DNA of 64,000 nucleotides, taken from assembly GCA_903632075.3 (NCBI GenBank), contig CAHIKZ030002029.1:151001-215000 (forward strand), read 5' to 3'. The stretch comes from Acanthosepion pharaonis. Lineage: Eukaryota; Mollusca; Cephalopoda; Sepiida; Sepiidae. The stretch's first letter is position 1. The number at the start of each line of letters is the position of its first letter. Position numbers and translations under genes: made by a program. This document shows positions 1-11,746 of the stretch, one piece after another. Under the pieces are notes generated by a model. That model was not told the DNA's origin. It worked only from the letters and a program-made list of their open reading frames with translations, and did no database searches.

Positions 1-3000
1 AAAGAAAATTTAAATATCTAAATAGCATAAAAAAGAAAATTTATAGTATTAAAAAATACCAGCTTAATTTCTGTTTACGGTAAAAATTCGATAAATTGCT
101 AATCAGAAGATTCTGTGTGTAGAAGAGCAACAACGCCTCAAGCAAAAAATTAGCGACACTTTTTTTCTTTTTTTTAACCCTAAGTTAACCATCAAATAAT
201 GTTTCCTATTTCACTGGAAGAGCACATTCTTTTCTTTATCACTTATTTTTTATATGTAAAAAATACTGTGAAAACAAAGAAAAATAGTTCCTAGTGTAGT
301 GTCTAGACACCTCCACTTTTTGCGGGAAAACAGATAGCGTAACGAAAGAGGCCACAAACTTAACGAAAACAAAGTTTTATCATCAAATGTTTGTTATTAT
401 TAAGATGAAAGACCAAAGTATTTTTAATTATTTTTTGAATTTTTTTTAATCCTTTCTAACACATTCGAAATTTTGGTTAAAGTCTTCTTTTGTTTGCGTC
501 ATCGCGGTGGCAGAAAATAAATTTATTTGGTGCAAACTACAATCATCCGAAAATAAAAATCAGTTTGTTTCTAATTTATTTTCTTTTTTTACAATTTAAA
601 ATTAAACTTGCTGTCTGTTGCAATGACTGACTGACTGGATTCCATGAAATTTTAATACATGAAGTTAAGAAGCAGCTTGTCCTTTACTTGTTTCTTTCCC
701 AATTATTTTTGTTCCAAAAAAATCAAAATCTCTAATTTTTTTTTTTCCATCGTACCCTGTCATTAGGGCCTAAAAACTTATCTTTTGTTTGTTTTTTTTT
801 TTCTTTATCAACATTTATTGTTAGTCACTGAGAACCTCAAACTTCAAATTCGCTGTAAATTTTTACAGTACAGACACTGGGTTTCAATTTACTTAGTGTG
901 AAAAAAAATATATAAAAAAAAAGTATTTCAGTTAGTAGTTAATTAGTATGTTACTTAAAAAAAAACTTTCTAAATTTTCAACTGAAAAGTTTTAAAGCTT
1001 CTCTACATACTCAACATAAGTTTTTTAAGGTGTCAAAATCATACATATCTTTGTTTAGAACTTTATATCGACAATAACTAAGTAAGTACAAATCGCTTGA
1101 GTTCACGAAGTAAAATTTCTAAAAGAAATTCTCCGGTTGTCGGACTCTGAGACAACGCTCAGTAGCCCTTCTACAAGATATTCGAATAGTCATGCATGTG
1201 TAACCTATGGGATACATTAAAAAGCGCATATTGCAAAAGAAAAAGAAAAAAAAAGCAAAGTATTTTTCTCACAGATCGCTGAGCAAGCACTTAACAGTGC
1301 TCAACAAATTTATTTGTTCCCACCTAAAATTAACTTTGAAATGGCTAAGTTTAGTAAAGAAAGTTGTTAAAAAAACAAAAAACGCGCACAACCAAAAAAT
1401 AACACGAATGGATAATGCTGTCTGATAAAAAAAATTTCTCTAGCGAATTTCTTATTTTGAATGAATTGAGATGAACTCTCATTAAACATTCATTTAAACA
1501 AAAGCAAAGGATTTTTCATGGAACAAATGGTTTTTATGATCGCACATTGATGAAGGAAGAATGAAGATCCAATCAGATTGGCAAACTTTTTAGCACCAAC
1601 AAAAGAAAAATGTTCCTTTTTTATCACCAACTAAGTATAAAATAATTCTGTTAGTGTGTAAATTTGCCAATGTGCCAACTCAAAGTAATTCAATAATTAA
1701 CTTGTTTTCTTTTCTCATACAGCGTACGTACAAAATCAGCTGAAAGTACGAAAAACAACTAGTTTAAAAAGGTAAAAATTGAAAATTGTAGTGAGTGTAA
1801 AAATTGAAATACGTTTTTTACTTTTTTGCGCTACTAAAATGAAATCATATGCCCTCAAATTTTGTCGTTGTCATATTTACAAGTGTCTAGGGATTTTTAA
1901 TCGTACGTAGCCAGATGCTTAAAAAAGCAATTTTGAGTTAAGTCATAAACATATTTGTTCTACTAAGAAATCATTGAATTAAATTTCCCGACATTCTATG
2001 TTCCACGACATTGTCCACCAATTGTGCATAAAAATATTACCAATTTATTTATTTATTTTTATTTTTTTTTTAGTACACGACCCATAACAAAAGTACACCC
2101 GGTATATACATCATCGTAAATGAATGGGCGAACGAACGCAAATAAATACGATGATGTGTAGAATATCGATCGTTTGCGTTGTGATATTTTTGTAATCTGA
2201 AGTATTTTGCAGTCTGCTGAAGTATTAGTTTAAAAATTTATTGTTGACATTTATTTTTGTTGAAGATAATTCAAATTTCGTAATCCAAAGATTGGAGTAA
2301 CTTTGTTGTGAAAAAAACAGACAACCACGTGTTAATTTCTAAAAATAACGTATAGGTAAAATTGTGTAATCGCTGTCTGAGTGTATTATTTTCAAATTAA
2401 TTATGATACGTTTTTTTGACTGAGTCTTAAATTACCTTTTTGCAAATTAAGCAAAAAAACAAAAACAAAAAAAACATTGTTTTTAGTGTTTTCTTCTGGG
2501 TACCTCCAAAAAAATTCAATAAAAGAGGATACAGGATGATTGAAAAAAAAATGCTCCAAAACATTAAAAACAAAATAATCCAAAAAAACGTTGTTGTTGT
2601 TATGTTAGGACTTTAAAGGAAAAATCAAAGGATTGTTAGATGTAAAAATTATTTTTTATCCTTTTTAGGACCTTGAAAATTTTGGTTGTTTTTTTTTTTC
2701 CGTCAACACGGAACCTTAAATTCATACGGGATATTTGAGTATCTTTTTTCAGTGAAAACACATTGATTTGGAAATTCTTGCAAAAATCAGATAATTGTCG
2801 CATTTTAACGAAAGTTTCCGGCCGGACTTATTCACAAATTTTCAAATAAATTAAATTATTCTTTGAAATGTTTCTCTTTTAGAAGAACTTTGTAAAGTAA
2901 AAATATTATTTTTTACATCTGCTATCTTTTCTAGTCTACTCATTTTAATTTTTAAAAACTTTGAGAAATTTTTTTGTACCGCTTTCCTTTAAAGTTTAAA

Positions 3001-3447
3001 ATTAATGTTTATATTTGTTAATGACAAGTCCTCAAAATTTAAATCATTAAATTTCTTTGTCTTCGTAAGTAAGTTAAAGTATAAAAAAGCCATAGTATCT
3101 AACAGTAGAGAATTATATTTTTAAAAAAGGCATTCACGTTTTTATTAATCAATTAATTTTCTTCATTTATGTCCACCTTACTTAAATTTCCTAAACATCA
3201 GGTTGTCAATAAATTAAATTACTCGACACACGTAAAAAAACATACTCTCAGTGTTAAAAATGCTGTTCTCCAACATTTTAAGAACTAAAATTAAGTAATT
3301 AGTAATATTTGTTTGTTTCAATACGGATTAAACTGTAGAAGACCGGGGGTGTAGATGCAAAGAAAACACATTGTTTATATTTCCTGCTAAATGAAGGTCT
3401 AACTACAACAGAATGTTGGACTTGTATTAAGTCCAACTGAAGATAAG

Positions 3448-3448
<1 letters not shown>
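1..3448. other. AT-rich non-coding region, no gene seen
   Basis: No reading frame here resembles a protein; the longest are lysine- or phenylalanine-rich products of A and T runs. Two segments (about 350-500 and 2740-2960) resemble consecutive segments at 37770-37910 and 37970-38170, so part of this stretch is an interspersed repeat of unknown class. An inverted repeat at 2108-2157 is listed separately. Confidence 0.6.
2108..2157. repeat. Perfect 11-bp inverted repeat
   Basis: ACATCATCGTA at 2108-2118 is the exact reverse complement of TACGATGATGT at 2147-2157, with a 28-base loop. The loop contains CGAACGAACGCAA, and a partly complementary CGTTTGCGTT lies just downstream near 2170. It may be a small foldback or a MITE end, but I found no flanking duplication. 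Confidence 0.5.

Positions 3449-3451
<3 letters not shown>

Positions 3452-3496
<45 letters not shown>
3452..3496. repeat. (AT)n microsatellite
   Basis: About 22 uninterrupted AT units. It lies immediately 5' of the readable part of the Penelope-like reverse transcriptase, so it marks the 5' truncation point of that element. Confidence 0.95.
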
Positions 3497-3502
<6 letters not shown>

Positions 3503-3508
3503 CACGAC

Positions 3509-4680
3509 CAATTTGACATCACACTGGGATCACTAGACTCAGCTGAGTCTTCTGATCTCATTGGCCTTTTTATATTATACAACCTTACAGCGCACTATGA
3601 TATTAATACAAATGATATTGGTTTGTACAGAGACGATGGGCTTATGGTTATTAGAAACTCAACGAACTTCAAAATAGATAGAATTAGAAAGTTATTATAT
3701 AAAGAATTTAAAAGCATGGGCTTAAAAATTACAGTTAGTACTAAATTAAAAAAAGTAGACTTCCTAGATATAACATTAGATCTAAATAAAAATACATACA
3801 CACCTTATAAAAAAAACCAACACCAATCCTTTATATATACATCCTAAATCAAATCACCCCCCCATCTATAATTAAACATATACTGTTATCTATCAGTAAA
3901 CGAATTAGTACAAATTCAGCAAATGACAAGATTTTCGATGAGCATATCAATTCCTATAATAAGGCTCTAAAAGATAGTGGCTACAAAAACCCAAAACTAA
4001 CTTATATAAAAAATGAAAATGGAAAGCATAGAAAATTGGACATAAATTCCTCGCATTAAGTCAAGCATTTTCCTAGTGAAAGTAAACTATTTTCAATAAA
4101 AACACACTAAAATTGAGTTATAGCTGTACAAAAAACTTAGAAAAAATCATTAAGAACCATAATGCTAATATCTTAAATAAACACTTATACCAAAACCAAA
4201 AAAATTTAGACAATAGAAAAATAAAGATAAAAACTGATGGAAATAAACAAAAACTATGTAACTATAGAAACCCTCAAAATTGCCCACTACAAAATAAATG
4301 TCGCACTGAATCATTAGTATACCAATGCAATATCTCTTCGATTGAAAGTCCTGATAACATAAAAATATATATAGGTTGCACTAGCCATGAATTCAAAAAA
4401 AGATTCAACCAATATCAACCTTCATTTAGAATAAATAGATATAAAAATCAGACATCTCTCTCAAAATATTTCTGGCATCTAAAAGAATCAAATAAAACAC
4501 AATAAAATGGAAGTTAATAAGAAAAGCTAGAATTTGTAGGTCATTAAACGACCCTTCTCCTCTATGCATACACGAGAAACTATATATTACTAAGTTTATA
4601 AAAAATAAAAAAATTACTGAATCAGAGAAATGAAATAGCTATTATATGCCGTCATTGTCAAAAATTTTCCTTAAATATTT
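3509..4680 (+). pseudogene. Penelope-like element: RT fragment and GIY-YIG endonuclease
   Basis: This is the 3' part of a Penelope-like retroelement. Such elements encode a telomerase-related reverse transcriptase and, in the EN+ group, a GIY-YIG nuclease. The frame is open from about 3509 to 3846 and contains LYRDDGL at about 3623 (the RT catalytic box, D-D) followed by a KITVSTKLKKVDFLD-type thumb region. A frameshift or stop follows; the reading continues as SNHPP..IIKH..SISKRIS from about 3855 in another frame. A third open frame at 4113-4505 carries a cysteine cluster (CNYRNPQNCPLQNKC) and the GIY-YIG core IYIGCT..FKKRF near 4365-4405. Usual elements have a histidine where this copy has RFNQYQ, so activity is doubtful. 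The C-terminal tail runs on in other frames to about 4680. The 5' part of RT is missing. Pseudogene, 5'-truncated with several frame breaks. Confidence 0.85.
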
Positions 4681-5690
4681 AAAAAAAAAAAAAAAAAGGA
4701 AAAAGTCTATTGGAATAACAGTGAAAATATTTTAAACTTGTATTTAAAATTTTAAAATTTAAAATTATAGTTAAAACGAATTCAAACCTAAGCATTTTAA
4801 AAAAATTGTAGTTAAATAAAATGTATGCTAACTGAAACACCTCTATAATAAATGTACTACAGGCACTTAAATGAATCCAATAAGACACCTACTGAAAAAT
4901 GAAATTATAACAAAAGCTAGAGGATGTAGGGTAGTGTATGACCCATGTTCTTTGTACATACATATGAAACTTTATTACTTAGGTTATATATATTTAAAAT
5001 AATTAATTAATTAATAAATAAAGTTTACTAAATCTGAGAAATGATTTAGCTAGTTTTGTAGTAAGTGCCATAAATATTACTTAAATAATATTTAATTATA
5101 AAAGTTTAAAAATCGTAATTTACATATACTTTGATATGGAAAAATAATTTTACTTACTATGAGTAATTTTGCTTCTGTTATAAAGTAATATAGTCTATTA
5201 AAACTAACAATGAAAATATTTGAAAATTTTAAAGTTGTAATTTTAAAATTGTAATTAAAATTGTAGTTAAATAAAATGAATTCTAACCTAACTTCTTTTA
5301 ATTAGTACTACACGCACTTAAAAGAATCCAATAAAAACACCTATAGTAAAATAAAATTAATATGAAATGCCATAAGATGTAAGCTTTTGAATGACCCATG
5401 TCCTTTGTACTTACATGAGAAACAATATATTACTAGGTTTTATATAAAAAAAAAGTTTACTAAATCAGTGAAATTAAGTAACCATTTTTGCCGTCATAGT
5501 CATAAATTTTTTCATAAAAAAAAAATGTAACCTCATATACATACTTAAACTTGATGTTAAAATAATCCTATATAAAATACTGGATTCTAATACATTTAAC
5601 TGTTCTTAAAAAGAATATAGTATAATAAAAATTAAAAATCAGAATATTTCAAATCGTAGTTAAATAAAAAGTATTATGATCTGAACACCC
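4455..5690 (+). repeat. Tandem copies of the Penelope-like 3' tail, period about 450 bp
   Basis: The last coding segment of the Penelope-like element and its 3' non-coding tail recur about three times head to tail. Landmarks are the 'gcacttaaa.gaatccaata' block (about 4475, 4865, 5318), the 'atgacccatgt.ctttgtac' block (about 4550, 4938, 5391) and the 'agtctatt....gaaaatattt' and 'gttaaataaaa' blocks that follow each. The copies differ by many substitutions, so the array is old. Penelope-like elements are known to occur in partial tandem arrangements, which fits. Confidence 0.75.
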
Positions 5691-6189
5691 CCGAAAATCT
5701 TTAAATTTATAAATGGAAAAAAAATGCCGTAAGAATTTTTTTACCATTAACAATAATTTTTTTTAAAAAAATCCAGACGACATGCATTCAACGGATGTTA
5801 GTTTTCATTGAAAAATACATCCCTACCCCTTACCAAATTGTAGCTAATAACTGATACAATGATACTGTCATAAGGAAAACCTAGACATCCCTTGTCCAAT
5901 TGAAATAGAATATTCTGTAACCATGGAAACGTGAGTTTAGCTGTGTCTTTAAAACCCAGTAATTTTTAAAAGTTATTCCAAAATTCGCTTGAGGATGAAA
6001 TGGAACTAATGCTTTTAATTTAATTGCAAAATTAAATTTGGGGCTTTTAGCTTCTATTTTTGAAACATGGTTAGAACTGTTTAGCGGAAAAAAAACATAT
6101 TTTAAATCAATTAATTTATAATATATATATATATATAACAAAACATTTACAAAGCACATAGTTAACATTGTGTATGTTGGAATGTTCTT
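5691..6189. other. Non-coding spacer
   Basis: AT-rich, with a short AT microsatellite at about 6119-6136. No protein-like frame recognised. Confidence 0.5.
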
Positions 6190-6813
6190 TAACGTCTGAC
6201 CGCAAGATCAAGACAAGAGTTCTTGAAGATTACATTTTGGCTGAGGAAGAAGAGAGCAGAAAAGTAAACAAACTGGGGAGGAGGTTGGGAATCTCAACTT
6301 GGATCATAAGCAAAGAGGCAGCCAGGAACAGGCAAGGAACAACTCTTACTTACATTAACTAGGTACACAAAGCTTGTCTAACCTAACCAAGGGAAGGGCT
6401 CTGCAGTAAACCGCCCCGATGTGACATAGTTTGACCTAAAGAAGAAAATCCAAGCTCTCCTCTTTCACCCACCTTTCGCTGAAGACTGTCGAATGCAAGC
6501 ATTTTCTATCAGTTCTAATCTTCATCTTGAGCTGATGCTCAAAGAATCAGATTAGATCCTGATGAGAAAGACGGTTACCTCGCAAGACTTCCTCCATTCA
6601 CGTCCAAATCACCATTTGGGCTGTGGCCAGCAGCATCAGAAACACCATTTCACCTCTGGAATGGTTGGGAATTTGTTTCCTTTAACAAATTCCTCGTATT
6701 TGGTTTTTAAACTGGCATTATAAGCTGCGTTCGTTATGGTCCTTTTTTCTTGCCATGCTAATTCTCGTATTTCACCGGATTCCGGCGGTGACTTGTCTGT
6801 GTCACTCATTCTT
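6190..6813 (-). mobile_element. LINE fragment: ORF2 end and 3' UTR joined to ORF1 start
   Basis: 6190-6635 matches 51290-51720 base for base over long stretches. That sequence is the C-terminal ORF2 and 3' UTR of the minus-strand LINE found at 8.1-12.2 kb and 50.8-52.4 kb. Immediately upstream on the minus strand, 6809-6639 encodes a short ORF starting MSDTDKSPPESGEIREL and containing AWQEKRTITNAAY. It resembles the start of ORF1 in the larger copy (11746, MADDDN..., MAWCENRQIKKDAAY). The copy has therefore lost almost everything between the ORF1 N-terminus and the ORF2 C-terminus. The A-rich stretch from 6820 to about 7700 is probably its 5' UTR. Confidence 0.75.
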
Positions 6814-7700
6814 GGTAACTTTTTCCTTTTAGATTTTGCTTTTTTGTTATAATTTTTAAACAAAACAGAAAATGAACAAAAGTGAGTCAACAAAAGAAAA
6901 AAAAAAAAAACTTGGCTTGCCAAAAAGCAAGTCATGTGTCAAACACAAAAATAAAAGAAAATGTGCAAAGAAAAACAACCAAGTCAAAAAAGTTCAAGAA
7001 GAGCACGGAGATGATTAAACCAAAATTTTACAAACGAAAAATAAAGAAATAAAAAAGGCAATACAACACTTTGCGTAAAAAGTGGGAGGACACAAAAAGA
7101 AATAGGAGACAAAAATTTAACACTTACTTACTAGTAACATGTGGAAACCAAAAATTTATAACTTAAAAATAAAAAATTGACTGACCAAAAAGTAAAAAAT
7201 AAAATTCAGAAAACAAACGAAAAGGTTAAACAGGTAAAAAAAGGAACGAAAAATACAAGAAAGAAAAGCTTCAAAAGTAAAATAAAATCGGACACTTAGC
7301 GTAAATTTGTAGTATGCCACTCGCTGGACAAATCAACTAATTGCCAAAGCAAGTCCTGAATCGACAACGCAAAAGGTTAACAAAGAGAGCAGAAAAGAGA
7401 AAGAAAGGCAAACTTGTGTTTGTTTTTATAGATAGTAGTCATGAGAAGAATCACAGCGCTTTTGGCAGGAAACTTGACTGAGTCACACATTGGAAAAAAA
7501 TTGTGCGTGTGTGGATTGCGACACCCACTTGTGTGTTTATCCAATGAATGATTGTTATTGAAGATTTGAATTTGTAAGGGTGTATGTGTGTGTGTGTGAT
7601 GATCACCACAAATCCCCCCCCCCCCGAGATTAAAGAAATGATAACAAATTTCTTTAATATGTCATGTAAGAACAATACTTAGAATCTAAAAAGGAATAGA
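6814..7700 (-). other. A-rich probable LINE 5' UTR
   Basis: Highly A-rich on the plus strand with no coding potential. The far end (about 7676-7720, 'aatacttag...gtgtccaa') resembles 12150-12190 at the 5' edge of the larger LINE copy, so this is probably the 5' UTR of the deleted LINE. A C-run lies at about 7614-7625 and a TG-rich run at about 7580-7600. Confidence 0.45.
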
Positions 7701-7769
7701 GAGTGTCCAAAATTGGTGACGCATGTTGAAATTGGATTTCTGAAATGTTATCAGATGAAAAATTGCCAA

Positions 7770-8080
7770 ATATATGTGCGGTGTGCATCACAGTCTGAGT
7801 GAATGTGTGTCGATGAAATGTATGCATGAATTGTTGTCAGAATGTATGTGCGGTGTGGAGTACAGTGTGAGTGAATGTGTGTTGATGAAATGTACGTGTG
7901 AATTATTGTCAGTTGACGTTGCAATTCTGCATGAATTTGACTCCCTGAATTACATGAATCTTTGAAAATAAAGCTAGCTTTTCAACACAACATCGGCTGA
8001 TAACAATTCACGCATACATTTCGTTGACACACATTCACTCAGATAGTGCTACACACTGCACATACATACTTAGACAGCAT
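7770..8080. repeat. 70-bp minisatellite, two direct copies and one inverted copy
   Basis: Two direct units (from about 7773 and about 7845) share 'tgtgcggtgtg', 'gtgagtgaatgtgtgt.gatgaaatgta' and 'gtgaatt.ttgtcag'. A third unit at about 7989-8080 is the same sequence on the opposite strand: 'acaattcacgcatacatttcgttgacacacattcactcaga...cactgcacataca'. The arrangement can fold into a long imperfect hairpin. It lies between two copies of the same LINE. Confidence 0.75.
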
Positions 8081-8705
8081 ATTTTGATTTATTGTATGAA
8101 ACATACAAGTATGGCACAAGGCCGAAAAGGGAGGAACGGGTTGAGGCTGGTCTTCACTGACTATCCTATACCTAGCTAATCTGATTTATGACCCATTCAC
8201 TCATTACAGTTTGTGCATTCACCATAAAAACTCATCTGTCACCAATCAATCCTCCATACACCATAATGCCCTAGCCTCTCAGGGAACCAACCAAATGCAC
8301 CCTGTGATATAAAAATTTAATGATTAACAATGAGAGTGGAGGGCATGAACCCAAAAACAAAGTAAATATCAAAACAAAGCAAAGATAAACATAACCGATC
8401 TTAGTAGGACCCGTCCAACCCTCAAAAAAAAAGAGGATGCTGTATTCTGCTCTACGACAAAATCAAGAGGCTTTCTCTCACTAAGGGAAAGGAGAAAATA
8501 TATATGGACATGGGAAATAAATAAATCTGACTCAGTCGAGATGAAAGGGGGCCAAAACAAACTAGGGAGGTTGGGAATCTCAGCTTGGATCATAACAAAA
8601 GATGTAGCTGGGAGCAGGCCGGGAACAACACTTATTCATATTAGCTAGGTACATGAAGCTTGTCTAGCCTAACCAGGAGAGGGCTTCACAGGAAACCACC
8701 CTGGT

Positions 8706-9150
8706 CAACTCTATCAAATGTCTTGGACTGATCTAAATTGATTAGCACAGCCTCATCATCATCTTTTACACACTCTATGATCATGCGGAGCAAATGCAGG
8801 TTGCTCTAAATTGTTCGGCACTTCACAGCGTAAGTCTGCTCAGGACCCAACAGAGACTCAGCAACTAACTGCAAATGCTCCATCAGGATCTTGGCCAAAA
8901 TCTTTAACTCTGTGTTTAGCAGTTATCTAAATACACCCAACACCCTTGCCTTTTTTCAAAAGCATGATCACACCCCTGGTGAATGGGTCAGGGATGGACC
9001 CCAGGCGGAACCAGCTGTCGAACACGACAGTCAAAATTAGGACAAGTACAATTCATAGGGCAAACCATCCAGACCAGGCGACTTGCCTCTGCTGACCTTC
9101 TTCAATGCCGCGTAGACTTCACCCTCCATGATCTCTCCCTCACACCTAGC
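8706..9150 (-). pseudogene. LINE ORF2 reverse transcriptase, N-terminal part only
   Basis: Read on the minus strand, fragments in shifting frames give GVIMLLKKGKG (about 8960), ILAKILMEHLQ...ESLLGPEQTYAVK (about 8910-8830) and INLDQSKTFDRVD (about 8735-8700). These are RT boxes 1 to 3/A. The sequence then passes directly into the 3' UTR, so the F/YADD box and thumb are absent, removed by an internal deletion rather than 5' truncation. Confidence 0.7.
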
Positions 9151-9154
9151 CACT

Positions 9155-10393
9155 TTAGTTGGCAAAAGCTAAGGAAGTCAGCCAAATAGCTACAAAACTC
9201 CTTGTCATGGAGACCAGGCTCCTTGGTAAACCAACTCTCAAAATGCTGCCAAAATGCCTTGCACATGTCGTAGCTCGTTGAGTATGCCCCTCCAGGGTTT
9301 TGGCCTCATGAATGTAATGATAGGAACCTTGACAGATCTCTTCCTTGTGCAATTCTGCACCCATATTCACAGCTTCAGAAGATATCTTGCTTAACCTATG
9401 TCTAATTACCTGGCCCATGTAGTGCTCGCTAGTCAAACACTCCAAGGCCTCCCTAGCTAAGGCTGTCTCTATGGGACCCCCCCTCCAAGCCACTGCCCGG
9501 AAAAGACTATCCTTATGAGCCTTCACCTTGTTAGCTCTATCTAGTTTGCTAAACTCAGTGGTGAAGGACTTAATCCTATTTTTAAGCCTCTCCTGCTACC
9601 TATTCCAGTTCCCGCTGCACTAAGCTAGTTAGCTGTTCCTGGAAGTATCGCTGGTCCAGTAAAGACAGATTGAACTTCCAGTAGCCAGCCATTCTAGGTC
9701 TACAATTTAATGCCATCTGGGTACAAACGAGTTTGTGGTCCAAATAGTCTATCCAGTAGAACGTAGTACAATCTAGTAGATCTACATTAGCTCCTCTGAC
9801 TACCATTCTATCCAGGTAGTTAATCACCTGGGTAGAAGGCTAATTAAGAGCCCATGTCCACATCTTCCCCCCTCAGGTGATCAACTGTGTGTCTATCAAC
9901 GAGGCCAAACTCGTGATCAGATCAACCAAGCAACCTCTAGCTCCCCACCCTCTATCTAACTTGGGGTCCAGGATGGCATTCCAGTCCCCCATTAATACCA
10001 GGCATGTTGAATCCATCAGGAACAGACCCAACTGCCAAAAAAACGAGACCTGTTCTTCTTGGTTGTTGGGTGCATAAACTGCAACTACTCTGAACGAACC
10101 TCTTTTCATGGCAATATCAGCCATGGTCAACCAATCCTCGGCATTGAAATGAACAAGGACCACCTTCACATCCAATGTACAGCTAACCAGCAAAGAAACT
10201 CCTCTGGCATGTCTGTCCCATATGCTGAATAGACGACAAAATCGTTAGACAGCACACATGCATCGACGCTGCAAACAAAGTGGCTCTCTTGGATTGCTGC
10301 AACATCTACTCTGAACAACAAGAGGTTACAGAGCAGACGGGTAGCCTTACCCCGATCCCTCAAGCCCTTCGCATTCGCTAATTTGATTGACAT
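9155..10393 (-). pseudogene. LINE ORF2 apurinic-type endonuclease domain, frameshifted
   Basis: The endonuclease nicks target DNA to prime reverse transcription. Starting at MSIKLANAKGLRDRGKATRL (10393), the reading shows AAIQESHF (the E of the metal site), then VVAVYAPNN and GDWNAILDPKLDRG (the conserved D-W-N box near 10000). A YLDRMVVRGANVDLL...DHKLV segment follows (9827-9700, the D-H catalytic end). A post-endonuclease linker at 9526-9155 leads to RT. Four separate frames must be joined, so the copy is dead. Confidence 0.75.
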
Positions 10394-10799
10394 CTTTTAA
10401 GGCTGAAAGTAGAAAAGTAAGAATAAACCTATTCACATACTGGGCATCTGCAGAAGAAAGAACCCTGACGGATTGTCTTGGGCTCCCTGTGCCCAACTCC
10501 GTCATCATCTGACCATCCAGGACAATGCTGGGTTAGCTTGACTGCCCTATATAAGGAGGGATGGAGTAAAACAGGGACACTCCCAGCACAAACATTTCTT
10601 TAAATTTGTATTTTCAAGTTCAAATATCCTTATTTGGCCTCAGACTCCAAATTTTGAGGTATCCTCCCATGTCCCTCACACAGGTGATCACTCCTGGGAC
10701 GTGTGGAAAGTTACCGTCCACCACATCCATCTTAAACAACAGCCCTAAGAAGGCCTTCTTTTGTTTAGACAAGGCCCTTTTTGACTTCATCCTTGTCTA

Positions 10800-11746
10800 C
10801 CTTACATATTTCTTTTTCTTTTTCTCCTTTGAGGGGTGAGGAGGGGAAGAAGTGGACGTGTGAGGGGGTGTGGAAATTGAACTAAGGGAAGAATTGGAAG
10901 GAGAGGAGGACAAAGCATGGGAAGGGGAAACAGAGAGGCTCCTTGCTTTTGGCAAGACAGTTTTGTTGGCTTCTTTTGGCGAAGTGGGGACAGAGAGTGA
11001 CCTGGTTTTGTCCATGATCCTCTCTGCCCTAGTATGGCCAGAATGCCTTTGCAATGGCTTGTCCTGTTCTTCTTCTCTGCTCCTTTTTAAAAGATGATGC
11101 CCAAGGTGGAGGCATTTTGTCCACCTCCATTGGTGTGTCAATTTGCTGCTTCTGCCTTTGTTGAAACTTTTTTGGTTTACTGTGACATGTATCTCCATAT
11201 CACCGGTGGCTGTCCCGATTTTGCTCATGAGGACTTTTACTTCATTCACTTGGCTGTATTTTGCAAAAAAGGCCCTCATTCTATCCTCACAGATATCCAT
11301 GGCCTCCCATAGATGGTAACTTTTGTCCTACAGGTGCCCATGTACTTTGTCTGCAAATGTAAATTCTTTGTGTTCAAGACACTTCCTGCCAACTCCTTAG
11401 CTTGCTGCTTTGTAGGTAGGAGTATATCCAATAATGCATTTGTTCTCCTGGCTAATATCTTGGGACTGATGTGCAAAGCCTTTAAGGCATCTTCCATGTT
11501 TTCCCTGCTGACCCCAATTAATTTCCGAGTTTTAACATAGGAAGTCAGCATGGATATGATGTATGTATTTACGGCATCTAGAGCTTCAGGTATTGTGAGG
11601 AATTCCTTTCCTATAAATGAACCCTCAAATTTTCATCTTTGGGCAACATAGTAGGCCGCATCTTTTTTTATCTGTCTATTCTCACACCAGGCCATTTTAG
11701 ATGGTGACACTGGCGGTGGTGTATTTGAATTATCATCGTCGGCCAT
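10800..11746 (-). pseudogene. LINE ORF1 (nucleic-acid-binding protein), frameshifted
   Basis: ORF1 products of LINEs coat the RNA. The start ATG at 11746 (MADDDN...MAWCENRQIKKDAAYYVAQR) runs into a stop near 11633. Another frame is open at 11551-11276 (GVSRENMEDALKAL...RTNALLDILLPTKQQAKELAG...), and a third at 11300-10797 contains a hydrophilic tail rich in serine, proline and lysine (SLSVSPSHALSSSPSNSSLSSI...HPSKEKKKKK). I see no clear CCHC knuckle. At least two frameshifts are needed to read through. ORF2 follows about 400 bases further on. Confidence 0.65.

Noticed and set aside
1207..1425. 72-residue lysine-rich open frame
   Set aside because: Composition follows A-runs; no domain, no splice or start context.
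3299..3511. Minus-strand frame with a Tyr-Ile repeat
   Set aside because: It is the translation of the AT microsatellite.
3595..3801. Minus-strand frame opposite the Penelope-like RT
   Set aside because: Antisense shadow of the RT fragment.
5881..6168. 95-residue minus-strand frame
   Set aside because: Partly translated AT repeat and no recognisable motif.
8369..8593. 74-residue minus-strand frame in the LINE 3' UTR
   Set aside because: Not kept open in the homologous sequence at 51100-51330, so it is not coding.
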